18,896 bases of DNA from Pseudomonadota bacterium (GTDB lineage Bacteria; Pseudomonadota; Alphaproteobacteria; Azospirillales; Azospirillaceae), in contig JAFAFA010000108.1 in assembly GCA_023423695.1 (NCBI GenBank), positions 1 through 18,896 of the forward strand. The letters run 5' to 3'. Below, one piece after another: positions 1-6,977 of this stretch. The first letter of the stretch is position 1; the number at the start of each line of letters is the position of its first letter. The notes under the pieces were generated by a model that worked only from the letters and a program-made list of their open reading frames with translations, had not been told where the DNA came from and ran no database searches. A program made the translations under genes and the position numbers.

Positions 1-126
1 ACCCTCGCCCGGCCGTTCGACCTTGATGACGTCGGCGCCGAACCAGGCGAGCAACTGGGTGCAGGTCGGCCCCGACTGCACATGCGTGAAGTCGAGAATC
101 CGCACGCCCTGAAGTGCCTTGCCCAT
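1..126 (-). CDS. frc: Formyl-CoA transferase-like CoA-transferase, N-terminal 42 residues (runs off the left edge)
   Basis: The reading frame starts MGKALQGVRILDFTHVQSGP and continues with TCTQLLAWFGADVIKVERPG. This is the N-terminal signature of class III (CaiB/BaiF) CoA-transferases and is closest in wording to formyl-CoA:oxalate CoA-transferase, which moves CoA from formyl-CoA to oxalate in cytoplasmic oxalate breakdown. The ATG at 126 follows a strong Shine-Dalgarno run (GGGGAGGG on the minus strand). Only 42 codons are visible, so the catalytic Asp, expected far downstream, cannot be checked. Family assignment is firm; the exact substrate is inferred from the N-terminus alone. Confidence 0.75.
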   Translation of the reverse strand, partial: MGKALQGVRILDFTHVQSGPTCTQLLAWFGADVIKVERPGEG

Positions 127-250
127 GCATGCCCTCCCCATTACCCAGGAGCACGCGGGCGCCCCGGAGTTTTCGTTCAGCAGGTTTTTGGGAGAAGCCC
201 CCAGCTTACGGAGGGGGCCCGCTCATGATCGGAAATGGCTGATGCCGGCG

Positions 251-526
251 CTATCTGAGCCAGTTCCTTACGGCTTGAATCTTCTGATCGCCTTCACTGG
301 TCCTGGCGTATTGCAGTCCCCGATGAGTCATATATTCACGAGCGAGTCCCTCACTGATCAACTCGGTGAGGATCGGCCTGACCACGACTGGCTTCAGGCG
401 CGTGGCTTTCATGATGTCCGACATTGATGCTGTTGGGCTCAACGCCTCAGGACCAGGCAGAGCACGCAAGGTGTTGAGCATTGTCCAATTGATCGTCAAT
501 GGCGAGATCATAGGTGGCGAGATCAC
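251..526 (-). CDS. Small winged-helix DNA-binding-like protein
   Basis: A 91-residue protein beginning at a GTG codon. The start was chosen because AAAGGAGGA lies 4-5 nt before it; an upstream ATG at 571 would add 15 residues and leave this ribosome site inside the gene. Predicted layout: helix 1 about residues 11-23, helix 2 about 35-44, recognition helix about 46-60 (PVVVRPILTELISEGL), then a wing with a conserved-looking Tyr/Thr/Gly pattern (65-80). This is the order of MarR/PadR-like winged helices, but no family can be named. A MerR-type promoter is centred about 100 bp upstream (611-641), so the gene may be redox- or metal-inducible. The CoA-transferase gene lies downstream on the same strand after 124 bp. 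Confidence 0.6.
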   Translation of the reverse strand: MISPPMISPLTINWTMLNTLRALPGPEALSPTASMSDIMKATRLKPVVVRPILTELISEGLAREYMTHRGLQYARTSEGDQKIQAVRNWLR

Positions 527-591
527 AGGTTCCTCCTTTCTCGCGGCAGGGCCGCGGCCCAAGTTGGGCAAGACAAGGGAATCCGGTAGCG

Positions 592-603
592 ATCGATATC
601 GAT
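592..603. repeat. 12-bp perfect palindrome ATCGATATCGAT
   Basis: A self-complementary 12-mer that sits exactly where the SoxR-type promoter would start transcription. It could be a second operator or chance; nothing in the sequence decides this. Confidence 0.3.
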
Positions 604-610
604 GAATCCG

Positions 611-641
611 AGCCTACGACCTCAAGCTACCTTGAGGTCAA
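611..641 (-). promoter_or_regulatory. SoxR/MerR-type promoter with perfect dyad
   Basis: Read on the minus strand, a -35 TTGACC (636-641) and a -10 TAGGCT (611-616) are separated by exactly 19 bp. The spacer region holds a perfect 9-bp inverted repeat, GACCTCAAG/CTTGAGGTC with a 4-nt centre (618-639). Over-long 19-20-bp spacers with a central dyad are the hallmark of MerR-family promoters, and the half-site CCTCAAG..CTTGAGG equals that of the E. coli soxS operator. Transcription would start near 604 and reach the winged-helix gene at 526. No soxR-like gene is in the window. Confidence 0.65.
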
Positions 642-687
642 GCGGCGATTTCATCGGTAGAAGGAAGATTATTCCGCTTCCGACGGA

Positions 688-1334
688 CGTTGGTGCACAA
701 AGCCTGGGCTGGTGGTAGTCGGGAGGGAGAGAGACATCGCCGTCCTCCATCGTCGTCAGTGCCGAAGCGAGGATCTCGCCCGTGTCAGAATTGACCGCGA
801 GGTGGAGTTTTCTCCAGCTCCGGCGCGCCGTGCCGCTGTGCTTCTCCAGTTGCCACTCGCCTTTCCCGAACACCTTCAGCCCAGTAGAATCGATCACCAC
901 GGTCACCTGTTGGTCCGCCTTCTGCAACGCTGTTGCCACCTCCATGTCGACACTGCGCCGGGAGAAGGTGGTGTGATCCGGGACGGGCAGTTCGAGGCCG
1001 AGCAGGCGCATGAGCGAGCCCAGCAACCCTTCGGTCTGGCGCCACGGGCGACCAAACGCGAGACGCAGCATCAACCCGGCCTCAATCGCGAGGTCCGAGT
1101 AGCGGGGAGGCCGACCGCGGCGCCCCGTCCTAGGCGGCGTCCAAGCTGTGACCGCCGCCGGCGCAGGGCGGCATCGTAAGCCGCTCAGTTCTCAACCCGA
1201 TAGCGGGCCCGCGGGATCTTGTGACGGCGGGTCTCGTTGGCCTTGTATGGCATCCGGCTCTCAGCTTCAGCGGGACGTCGCTATATCCGCCAAAGCCTCG
1301 ACATCGCCAGCCTCTCATGATTTATGCGCCAAAG
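688..1334 (-). mobile_element. Decayed IS5-family element (copy A)
   Basis: About 650 bp between imperfect terminal repeats at 688-704 and 1319-1334 (12 of 16 positions agree when the right end is inverted). It is shorter than the complete relatives at 5467 and 16603 (about 1.1 kb) because the transposase has lost internal and 3' sequence. No clear target duplication is visible. The right end abuts a perfect 16-bp palindrome at 1336-1351. Confidence 0.7.
704..1253 (-). pseudogene. IS5-family transposase, broken
   Basis: Starts MPYKANETRRHKIPRARYRV at 1253, the standard N-terminus of the IS5 copies in this window. After 22 codons it meets a TGA where the intact copies have Trp (…VEN-W). The region between DAALRRR and TGRRGRPPRYSDLAIE has lost roughly 15-20 codons with a frameshift. 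The frame then reads well through MLRLAFGRPWRQTEGLLGSL and the first catalytic Asp (VVIDSTGLK), and stops matching after EDGDVS. The second Asp and the Glu with the Y-R-E-K signature are gone, so no active enzyme can be made. Confidence 0.8.
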
Positions 1335-1335
1335 G

Positions 1336-1351
1336 CGAGCCCCGGGGCTCG
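1336..1351. repeat. 16-bp perfect palindrome CGAGCCCCGGGGCTCG
   Basis: Perfectly self-complementary and about 50 bp beyond the stop codon of the MocR gene (1401). It may act as a terminator stem for that gene, although no T-run follows on either strand. The IS copy A terminal repeat ends 1 bp away, so the palindrome could also have been the insertion target. Confidence 0.4.
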
Positions 1352-1400
1352 ACGATGCAGGGGAGCGGGCCTTCTGCACTCGGTCCGAGCGTCCATCTCC

Positions 1401-2813
1401 TCACTTGAACCGCCGGACCGTTTCCAGGAGCCGGTCGCAGGATCGGGCAAGATTTCTGGTCGGTGCCGTGGCGACACCTAGCAGAAGCCCGGACTCGGCC
1501 TTGTCCGGCGGCGCATACCAGGGCGAAAGCGGTGCCGGAAACATGCCGAACGTCAAGGCTTCGCGCGCGATGGCGACATCCGGCGTTCCCTTCGGCAATC
1601 TGAGCAGCACCGCCAAACCGGGAGCGGCAACAAGCTCCGCGCCGACGGAGGCGTGAAGACAATCCAGAACCGCCTGCCGCTTGGCCGCATAAGCGCGCTT
1701 GGTGCGCCGGAGATGGCGCATGTAGTGCCCCTCGCGGATGAACTCTGCGGTCGCGATCTGCACCGCGGGCCCAGGCGGTGGTGTCAGACATGCCGCTACC
1801 TCGGCGAACCGGGAGGCCAACGCGACCGGGGCGACCACGAAGCCCAGTCGAAGGGTCGGGCTGATCGTCTTGCTAAACGAGCCGATGTGGATGACGCGCC
1901 CGCCCCGATCGAGCGAAGCGAGCGCCGGCGCGGCCCTTCCCGTCAGCTGCAGTTCGCTCAGATAATCGTCTTCGATCACCCAGACCCGGTTCGCATCCGC
2001 CCATTCAAGGAGACGAAGGCGCCGCTCCAGCGACAAGGTCGGCCCGAGCGGCGCCTGCTGTCCGGGGGTCACGACGACGAGCTTCGCGTCGGGATGGCGG
2101 CGCAGTCCATGATCGACGTCGATCCCGTTCGCATCGACGGGAATCGGGGCCACCGCCAAACCTGCGAGTTCAAGCCCTTTCCTCGTCCATGGAAAGCCCG
2201 GGTTCTCGAACCAGACCGACTGCCCGGCCAAGCCGAGCACGCCGAGACCCAGCCCCAGCCCTGCGCCGAACCCCCCGGTGACGATGACCTGCGACGGCGA
2301 GCAGTTTATGCCGCGAGCGACAGCCAGATAGGCTGCGATCTCCCGCCTCAACTCCTGCTCTCCGCGGGGGTCGGGATATGACGGGGGAACGCTCGCCTCG
2401 GCGCGGACGGCGTTCGCGCGAATGCGCGCGAACAAGGTTGCCGGGAAAGTCTCGGCCGCCGGCACGCCCATCTGAAAGAACGCAGGCCCCCGCGTCATTT
2501 CCAGGTAGGTCTCCAGGAACGACCCTGCGTCCGGCGGCGGCTCCCTCCTTGTGGCGGTGCGCGGGCGTTGAGCAACGCGCGTGCCCATGGCGCGCGAGGC
2601 CTCGATCAACTGGGCGGCGGCGAGAGTCTCGTAGGCGGTCCGCACCGTTCCGCGTGCGACGCCGAGCTGGGCCGCAAGATCTTGCCAGGACGGCAGCCGT
2701 GCGCCGGGTTCCAGCACGCCGTCTTCGATGGCTTTGGCAACGCCCCTCCGGATCTGCTCCGACAGGGAAGCCTTGGCAGAACGGTCGAGAGTCAGGTCGA
2801 ACGGCTTGTTCAT
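1401..2813 (-). CDS. MocR/PdxR-family regulator (GntR winged helix fused to class I aminotransferase fold)
   Basis: A 470-residue protein of typical MocR length. Residues 12-82 form a GntR winged helix (SLSEQIRRGVAKAIEDGVL, then LPSWQDLAAQLGVARGTVRTAY). After a linker to about 110, a fold-type I aminotransferase domain shows YPDPRGEQELRREIAAYL (146-163), the substrate-loop QQAPLG (252-257), EDDY (281-284, ring-nitrogen Asp and Tyr) and the PLP Schiff-base Lys315 in GSFSKTISPTLRLG. All key cofactor residues are present. MocR proteins sense PLP or an amino compound bound to it and usually control a neighbouring divergent gene; here that is the cupin gene 90 bp away. The ATG at 2813 has no strong ribosome site. 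Confidence 0.92.
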   Translation of the reverse strand: MNKPFDLTLDRSAKASLSEQIRRGVAKAIEDGVLEPGARLPSWQDLAAQLGVARGTVRTAYETLAAAQLIEASRAMGTRVAQRPRTATRREPPPDAGSFLETYLEMTRGPAFFQMGVPAAETFPATLFARIRANAVRAEASVPPSYPDPRGEQELRREIAAYLAVARGINCSPSQVIVTGGFGAGLGLGLGVLGLAGQSVWFENPGFPWTRKGLELAGLAVAPIPVDANGIDVDHGLRRHPDAKLVVVTPGQQAPLGPTLSLERRLRLLEWADANRVWVIEDDYLSELQLTGRAAPALASLDRGGRVIHIGSFSKTISPTLRLGFVVAPVALASRFAEVAACLTPPPGPAVQIATAEFIREGHYMRHLRRTKRAYAAKRQAVLDCLHASVGAELVAAPGLAVLLRLPKGTPDVAIAREALTFGMFPAPLSPWYAPPDKAESGLLLGVATAPTRNLARSCDRLLETVRRFK

Positions 2814-2872
2814 GCCGTCATGGTACAGGATTTCATCACGTTCTTGGGTCTTTTTCCTGGCTCAGAAACCCC

Positions 2873-2886
2873 GCATCTTCAGATGC
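2873..2886. promoter_or_regulatory. Inverted repeat GCATCT-TC-AGATGC in the MocR/cupin divergent region
   Basis: A perfect 6-bp dyad with a 2-nt centre between the divergent genes, just upstream of the cupin ribosome site (AGGAGA, 2892-2897). It is a candidate regulator site or a 5' leader hairpin of the cupin mRNA. MocR proteins often prefer direct repeats, so the regulator is unassigned. Confidence 0.35.
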
Positions 2887-2903
2887 GTCACAGGAGAAAG
2901 CCC

Positions 2904-3323
2904 ATGAAGAACCGCATCATTGCCCCTGCTGTCATGGCCGTGCTTGCTGCGACCTTCGCCGGTCCTGCCCCGGCTCATGACACTCAAACCGAAACGGTGA
3001 CGGCCAAGTTCGATCAGGCCATTGCCAACATCCCGGGCAAGTCGCTCCGCGTGGTCGAAGTGGAGTACGCGCCCGGCGCCGCTTCCTTGCCGCACACCCA
3101 CGCAAAGTCCGCCTTCATCTACGCTTACGTGCTGTCCGGCGAGATCGAGTCGAGGGTGAACGACGGTGAATCCCGCCTCTACAAGGTGGGTGAAGGCTGG
3201 TCCGAAGCGCCGGGCGCAATCCATTCCATCAGCCGCAACGCCAGCAAGACTACGCCTGCGAAACTGCTTGCCGTCTTTATCGTCGACTCCGGTGAGACCA
3301 AGCTCACCTTTCCCATCAAGTGA
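2904..3323 (+). CDS. Exported cupin-domain protein
   Basis: 139 residues from an ATG with AGGAGA 6 nt upstream. Residues 1-24 are a Sec signal peptide: basic MKNR, hydrophobic core, and a likely cut after APA. The rest is a single small cupin barrel with the metal motif start HTHAKSAFIYAYVLSGEIE and a second half-motif around GAIHSISRNAS. The HxH and the later His are the usual metal ligands. It is probably a periplasmic metal-binding cupin; no substrate can be deduced. It leads a same-strand set: 17 nt separate it from the AhpD-like gene. Divergence from the MocR gene suggests MocR control. Confidence 0.85.
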   Translation: MKNRIIAPAVMAVLAATFAGPAPAHDTQTETVTAKFDQAIANIPGKSLRVVEVEYAPGAASLPHTHAKSAFIYAYVLSGEIESRVNDGESRLYKVGEGWSEAPGAIHSISRNASKTTPAKLLAVFIVDSGETKLTFPIK

Positions 3324-3340
3324 AAGAAGGAACCTGACCA

Positions 3341-3796
3341 ATGACCAACAGGCTCGACTACAATCAAGTCGCCCCCAACGGTGCCAAGGCGCTGGGTGGG
3401 GTCTATGGCTATGTCATGCAGAGCGGTCTGCCCGGAGAGCTGGTGGATCTCGTCTACCTGCGGGTTTCACAGATCAACAACTGTGCCTTCTGCCTCGACA
3501 TGCACACGCGTGAACTCATCAAAAGAGGCGTGAAGGTCGAGAAGCTTGCGCTGGTGCAGGCATGGAAGGAAGGCGGTCCTCTCTTCAGCCGGACCGAGCG
3601 CACTGCCCTGGCCTGGGCCGAGACCGTGACGCTCGTTGGCGACACCGGCGTTCCGGACGACGCCTACAACGCTGCACGAGAGGTGTTCGATGAGAAACAG
3701 CTCGTCGACCTCACGATCGCGATCAGCCTGATGAACAGCTACAATCGCATGGCCATCAGCTTCCGGAACACGCCGCAGGCCGTTCTGGAGAGCTGA
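3341..3796 (+). CDS. AhpD-like / carboxymuconolactone decarboxylase family protein
   Basis: 151 residues, ATG preceded by GAAGGAA. The family core LVYLRVSQINNCAFCLDMHT carries the redox motif C48-x-x-C51 followed by His55, and an upstream Glu33 completes the AhpD-like proton-relay pattern. Such proteins are cytoplasmic all-helical thiol peroxidases or disulfide reductants; members with this CxxC are usually named alkylhydroperoxidase-like rather than decarboxylases. The position between cupin and HD genes, with short gaps, suggests one transcript. A true carboxymuconolactone decarboxylase role is unlikely because the CxxC is present and no catechol pathway genes are nearby. Confidence 0.88.
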   Translation: MTNRLDYNQVAPNGAKALGGVYGYVMQSGLPGELVDLVYLRVSQINNCAFCLDMHTRELIKRGVKVEKLALVQAWKEGGPLFSRTERTALAWAETVTLVGDTGVPDDAYNAAREVFDEKQLVDLTIAISLMNSYNRMAISFRNTPQAVLES

Positions 3797-3845
3797 ACAC
3801 GCCACGACTCCGATGGAAGGCCCAGCTTGGGAAGGAGTACAGACC

Positions 3846-4490
3846 ATGGTGGCCAATGACATTTCGGATGTGAGAATTCCCGACAGCAAACTGGCCCGTC
3901 AGGTGACCCGGTTCATCCGGGACACGGAGAGCGATCTGCTCTTCCATCATTCGGTCCGGGTTTACTTCTGGGGAGCCATAGCGGGAAAGCGACGGCGCAT
4001 GAGCTTCGATCCGGAGCTGCTCTATACCGCCTCCATGTTCCACGACATCGGCCTCACCACGACCTATAAGAACAGCCAGCTGCGGTTCGAAGTGGACGGC
4101 GCCAACGCCGCGCGGGATTTCCTGCGGGCGCAGGGAATTTCGGACGGTGACATCGAAACAGTTTGGAACGCCGTTGCTCTTCACACGACGCCCGGCATTC
4201 CGGAATTCATGCGTCCGGAGATCGCGCTGGTGCAGGCGGGCGCCGGTATGGACGTGGCTGGCCGCGGCTACGACCAGTTTACGGGTGACGAGCGTGACGC
4301 CGTTATCGCAGCCTTCCCCCGCGAAGCCGACTTCAAGCACGGGATTATCGACGCTTTCTATGAGGGCATGAAGCACCGCCCCAACAGCACCTTCGGTACC
4401 TTCAACGACGATTTCCTGGCAGCAAAGGATCCGGCGTTCCAGCGGGTGGATATGTGCAGCGTCATCCTCTCATCACCCTGGACGCGCTGA
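3846..4490 (+). CDS. HD-domain phosphohydrolase-like protein
   Basis: 214 residues. The ATG at 3846 is chosen because AAGGAG lies 8 nt before it; an in-frame ATG at 3813 would swallow that site. Metal-site residues of the HD superfamily are visible: FHHS (34-35), the HD pair H66-D67 in SMFHDIGL, H113 in ALHTTPG and D136 in GAGMDV. The pattern resembles the cyanamide hydratase-like branch of HD proteins, which act on small nitriles or unknown substrates, but this is a family-level impression. It begins 49 bp after the AhpD-like gene and probably shares its transcript. Confidence 0.82.
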   Translation: MVANDISDVRIPDSKLARQVTRFIRDTESDLLFHHSVRVYFWGAIAGKRRRMSFDPELLYTASMFHDIGLTTTYKNSQLRFEVDGANAARDFLRAQGISDGDIETVWNAVALHTTPGIPEFMRPEIALVQAGAGMDVAGRGYDQFTGDERDAVIAAFPREADFKHGIIDAFYEGMKHRPNSTFGTFNDDFLAAKDPAFQRVDMCSVILSSPWTR

Positions 4491-4713
4491 CCGAAGCAAG
4501 AAGCCGCGGAACGCCGGCGTCCCGGAACAGAACAGAGTCCCGGTCAGGCAGCCATCCCTGGGCCACCTGTTGAAGCCCCTGCCGTGACTGCCGCGGACAG
4601 GGCATCCACCAACCTGACAGCACCCTTGGCGGCGAATTCCCGCCCGTTCCCGGGTCACGCCACAGGCCGTGAAGGCGCGCGCCGTGGCGGCACAACATGA
4701 AAGATCGAACACC

Positions 4714-5433
4714 ATGATTCAGCGGACCTTTCTCATCACCGGTGCCACCAAGGGCATTGGGCGGGCTCTGGCCACACGCCTTGCCGCCAACGGGCATCGG
4801 GTCGTCGGCATCGCCCGCGGCAGCGACCCGAGCTTTCCCGGAACGCTGGTGTCCATTGACCTCAGCGACAGCCAACGCGCGGCCGCGGCGCTCGCCGAAC
4901 TGGCCGAGCGCTTCTCCTTCGACGGCGTGGTCAACAACGTCGGCCTGGTCCGGCTGCACCAGCTCGGCTCCATCGAATTGACCGAAGTGGATGAGATCCT
5001 GCGCGTCAACCTGCACCCGACCCTTCTGACCGTGCATGCGCTGCTGCCGACGCTGCGCGCCAAAGGCTGGGGCCGCATTGTCAACCTGTCCAGCCTGACC
5101 GTGCTCGGCGTCGCTCAGCGCACCGCATACGCCGCGGCAAAGGCGGCGGTCGGCAGCTTCACCCGCACCTGGGCGCTGGAGTTGGCGGAGACCGGCATCA
5201 CCGTCAACGCGGTGGCGCCCGGCCCGACCGAGACCGAACTCTTCCGCCAAAATACCCCAGCCGGCAGCGAGGCGGAGCGCCGCTTCCTCTCGCTCATTCC
5301 CATGAAGCGCCTCGGCCAGCCGGAGGAGATTGCCGCGGCGATCGCTTTTCTCCTCTCCAACGAGGCCAGCTACATCACCGGGCAGACGCTGTTTGTCGAC
5401 GGTGGTGGCTCCATCGGTAAAGCGCTGCCCTGA
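4714..5433 (+). CDS. Short-chain dehydrogenase/reductase (SDR)
   Basis: 239 residues, classical SDR length. The nucleotide motif TGATKGIG is at 9-16, NNVG at 74-77 (the usual NNAG with Val), and the catalytic triad Ser126, Tyr139, Lys143 has the standard 13- and 4-residue spacing. PGPTETELF (169-177) and a C-terminal LFVDGGGSIG fit the FabG-like branch. The start is MIQRTFLITG at 4714; an in-frame start at 4669 adds a poor-quality extension. The ribosome site is weak. It lies 223 bp behind the HD gene, so it may have its own promoter. Substrate unknown; a 3-oxoacyl or alcohol substrate is the default guess. Confidence 0.87.
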   Translation: MIQRTFLITGATKGIGRALATRLAANGHRVVGIARGSDPSFPGTLVSIDLSDSQRAAAALAELAERFSFDGVVNNVGLVRLHQLGSIELTEVDEILRVNLHPTLLTVHALLPTLRAKGWGRIVNLSSLTVLGVAQRTAYAAAKAAVGSFTRTWALELAETGITVNAVAPGPTETELFRQNTPAGSEAERRFLSLIPMKRLGQPEEIAAAIAFLLSNEASYITGQTLFVDGGGSIGKALP

Positions 5434-5485
5434 CCCACATGCCTGTGTCCAGATCGCCGTGATTCCGGCGTTGTTGCATAATTCG

Positions 5486-5510
5486 GACAGCGGGCAAACT
5501 GCCCGCTGTC
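5486..5510. terminator. Perfect 10-bp hairpin at the transposase 3' end
   Basis: GACAGCGGGC and GCCCGCTGTC pair perfectly around a 5-nt loop inside the left end of copy B, just past the transposase stop at 5529. No T-run follows, so factor-independent termination is uncertain. It may instead block readthrough into the element. Confidence 0.45.
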
Positions 5511-5528
5511 TCCCGGGTTTCAGGCGAG

Positions 5529-5816
5529 TTAGCGTGAGACCGGCATGCCGAGGCTGGTCATCCGATTGAGGACGGCGCAGGCGATCCGGGCCTCGACCTT
5601 CTGAGCGGGCAGAGTCCTGGCCCGGAGGCTCCGTCCGATGAGAACCTTGTAGCGGAAGAAAGCGGTCTCCACGAGGGCGCGCCTTTCATAGCCGGTCGCC
5701 GCCTGCCAGATCAGTCGGCCCTTCTCGGCTATCTGCTGGATGTGGTGGTCGCGCTGAGTGGGAGTGGTGTCGGCCTTCTGGCCCGGCGCCGCCGTGACGC
5801 GGGGCGGGATGATCAC
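5529..5816 (-). CDS. IS5-family transposase, second frame (carries the Glu of DDE)
   Basis: 95 residues, MIIPPRVTAAPGQKADTTPT onward. It carries the signature Y-ER-R-ALV-E-TAFFRY-K (Y-2-R-3-E-6-K), which supplies the third catalytic residue, and ends GMPVSR. It overlaps the first frame by 4 nt and has no obvious ribosome site, so it would be made as a -1 fusion or not at all. The homologous element at 16603 encodes the same two parts in one uninterrupted frame. Confidence 0.7.
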   Translation of the reverse strand: MIIPPRVTAAPGQKADTTPTQRDHHIQQIAEKGRLIWQAATGYERRALVETAFFRYKVLIGRSLRARTLPAQKVEARIACAVLNRMTSLGMPVSR

Positions 5817-6487
5817 CGCGGCAGTGGGGGGCGGTCGGAAATGGCACGGTAGACGGGCTCTCCATCATACGCGCCGTCCGCCAGCACCGCGTTGACCGGG
5901 CCGGGGATCTGGTCGAGCAAGAGGCCGACCTGGGAGGCGTCGCCGTCCTCGATGGTGGTAAGCTCCGCAGCCAGGATGTCACCGCTGTCCGGATCGATGG
6001 CGATGTGTAGTTTTCGCCAGCTCCGGCGTGGCTTTCCGCCGTGCTTTTCCAAGTGCCACTCGCCGGCTCCGACCATCTTCAGGCCTGAGCTGTCGATCAC
6101 CACGGTCATAGGGCCGATCGGCTTCACCAGCGCGGCCGCCAGCGACAGGCGGGCACTCCGTCGGGCCAGGGTCGTGTAATCGGGAACCGGCAACTCCATG
6201 CCGAGGATCTGGACAACGGAGCGCAGCAGTCCCTCCGTCTGCCGCCATGGGCGTCCAACGGCCAAGCGCAGCATGACTCCGGTCTCTATGGCGATGTCCG
6301 AGTGGGCTTCTGGACGGCCCCTCCGGCCGGTGACGGCGGGTGTCCATGCCGCAAGAGCCTCGGGTGTCACCCAGATAGTCAGGCTCCCGCGTTGCCGAAG
6401 AGCTCGGTTGTACTCTCCCCAGTTCTCGACCTTGTACTTGGCCTTCGGGATCCGGTGACGGCGCGGTTCATTGTGCTTATACGGCAT
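5813..6487 (-). CDS. IS5-family transposase, first frame (carries the two Asp of DDE)
   Basis: Starts MPYKHNEPRRHRIPKAKYKV at 6487; further upstream ATGs in this frame fall in or beyond the terminal repeat. It includes RPWRQTEGLLRSV, the first Asp in VVIDSSGLK and the second in VLADGAYDGEPVYR. It ends prematurely after SDRPPLPR because a run of six C on the coding strand puts the ribosome one base out relative to the next frame, IIPPRVTAAPGQ. The heptamer at the break reads C CCC CCA in the zero frame, a legal -1 slip site, so either programmed frameshifting or a one-base loss explains it. Confidence 0.8.
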   Translation of the reverse strand: MPYKHNEPRRHRIPKAKYKVENWGEYNRALRQRGSLTIWVTPEALAAWTPAVTGRRGRPEAHSDIAIETGVMLRLAVGRPWRQTEGLLRSVVQILGMELPVPDYTTLARRSARLSLAAALVKPIGPMTVVIDSSGLKMVGAGEWHLEKHGGKPRRSWRKLHIAIDPDSGDILAAELTTIEDGDASQVGLLLDQIPGPVNAVLADGAYDGEPVYRAISDRPPLPR

Positions 6488-6569
6488 GCGGGCACTCGGC
6501 AGCGGAGCCCACCTCCATAACGGTTGCGCCGACGTCCCGCACCACGAACCGGATTTATGCGACAACGCC

Positions 6570-6977
6570 ATCAGTATCCACAAAGATAAGGAGGACACAA
6601 GCGCAGTCTATGGGCTCAGGGTCATTCATGGATACATGATAACAGCGTGAGAATACCAAAAACTTTAGAGGCTTCAATATAGACGTTCCTAAGCGTCATC
6701 GGCCATTCTGTCGCTCATTTGCTCTTTCGTTGTTATGCCGATTTCCATATTGCTTAAACTTCAAGATCTCACTTACCTTGCGGCCCGGCACAGCCAAGAG
6801 GAATAAGGAAACGCACCAATGGAAAGCTGGACTGTGCACTGCTAAGTCGTTCCGCCGAAGCCAAAATTCAAGGAAAATTCAACAGGATGCGAGTTCTACC
6901 GGGATCTCTGTCCTTCTTTGGCGGAACGACCTCTGGAATATGAAATCTTCAAAAAGAATAACGAGGAAGGAAACGCT
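6570..6977 (+). promoter_or_regulatory. AT-richer phbB leader region without genes
   Basis: About 400 bp between the IS copy B end and phbB. It is visibly richer in A/T than its surroundings, and no convincing reading frame was found. It contains a 15-bp inverted repeat (6846-6860 and 6916-6930) and a 9-bp direct repeat (6863-6871, 6874-6882). The phbB promoter should lie here; I cannot place a clear -35/-10 pair. Confidence 0.5.
6846..6930. repeat. 85-bp element with 15-bp terminal inverted repeats
   Basis: The arm GTCGTTCCGCCGAAG (6846-6860) is matched in inverse at 6916-6930 with 14 of 15 bases. The 55-bp interior includes AAAATTCAA twice at an 11-bp period. It is either a miniature inverted-repeat element or a looping-type operator upstream of phbB. 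Confidence 0.55.

Larger units (their letters stand above)
5467..6569 (-). mobile_element. IS5-family element, near complete (copy B)
   Basis: About 1.1 kb bounded by good terminal inverted repeats. The left end GGCGTTGTTGCATAATTCGG and the inverted right end GGCGTTGTCGCATAAATC agree at almost every position. It holds a transposase in two overlapping frames and a perfect 10-bp stem at its left end. No flanking target duplication could be recognised. It sits between the SDR gene and the phbB leader. Confidence 0.8.

Noticed and set aside
197..220. Possible terminator behind the winged-helix gene
   Set aside because: Only a 4-bp stem near a run of T; too weak to list as a feature.
2809..2820. 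Mini open frame ATG ACG GCA TGA overlapping the MocR start
   Set aside because: Only three codons, with no ribosome site; overlaps of this size occur by chance.
4462..5250. Minus-strand open frame of 262 codons
   Set aside because: Shadow of the SDR gene, which has an intact nucleotide motif and catalytic triad on the plus strand.
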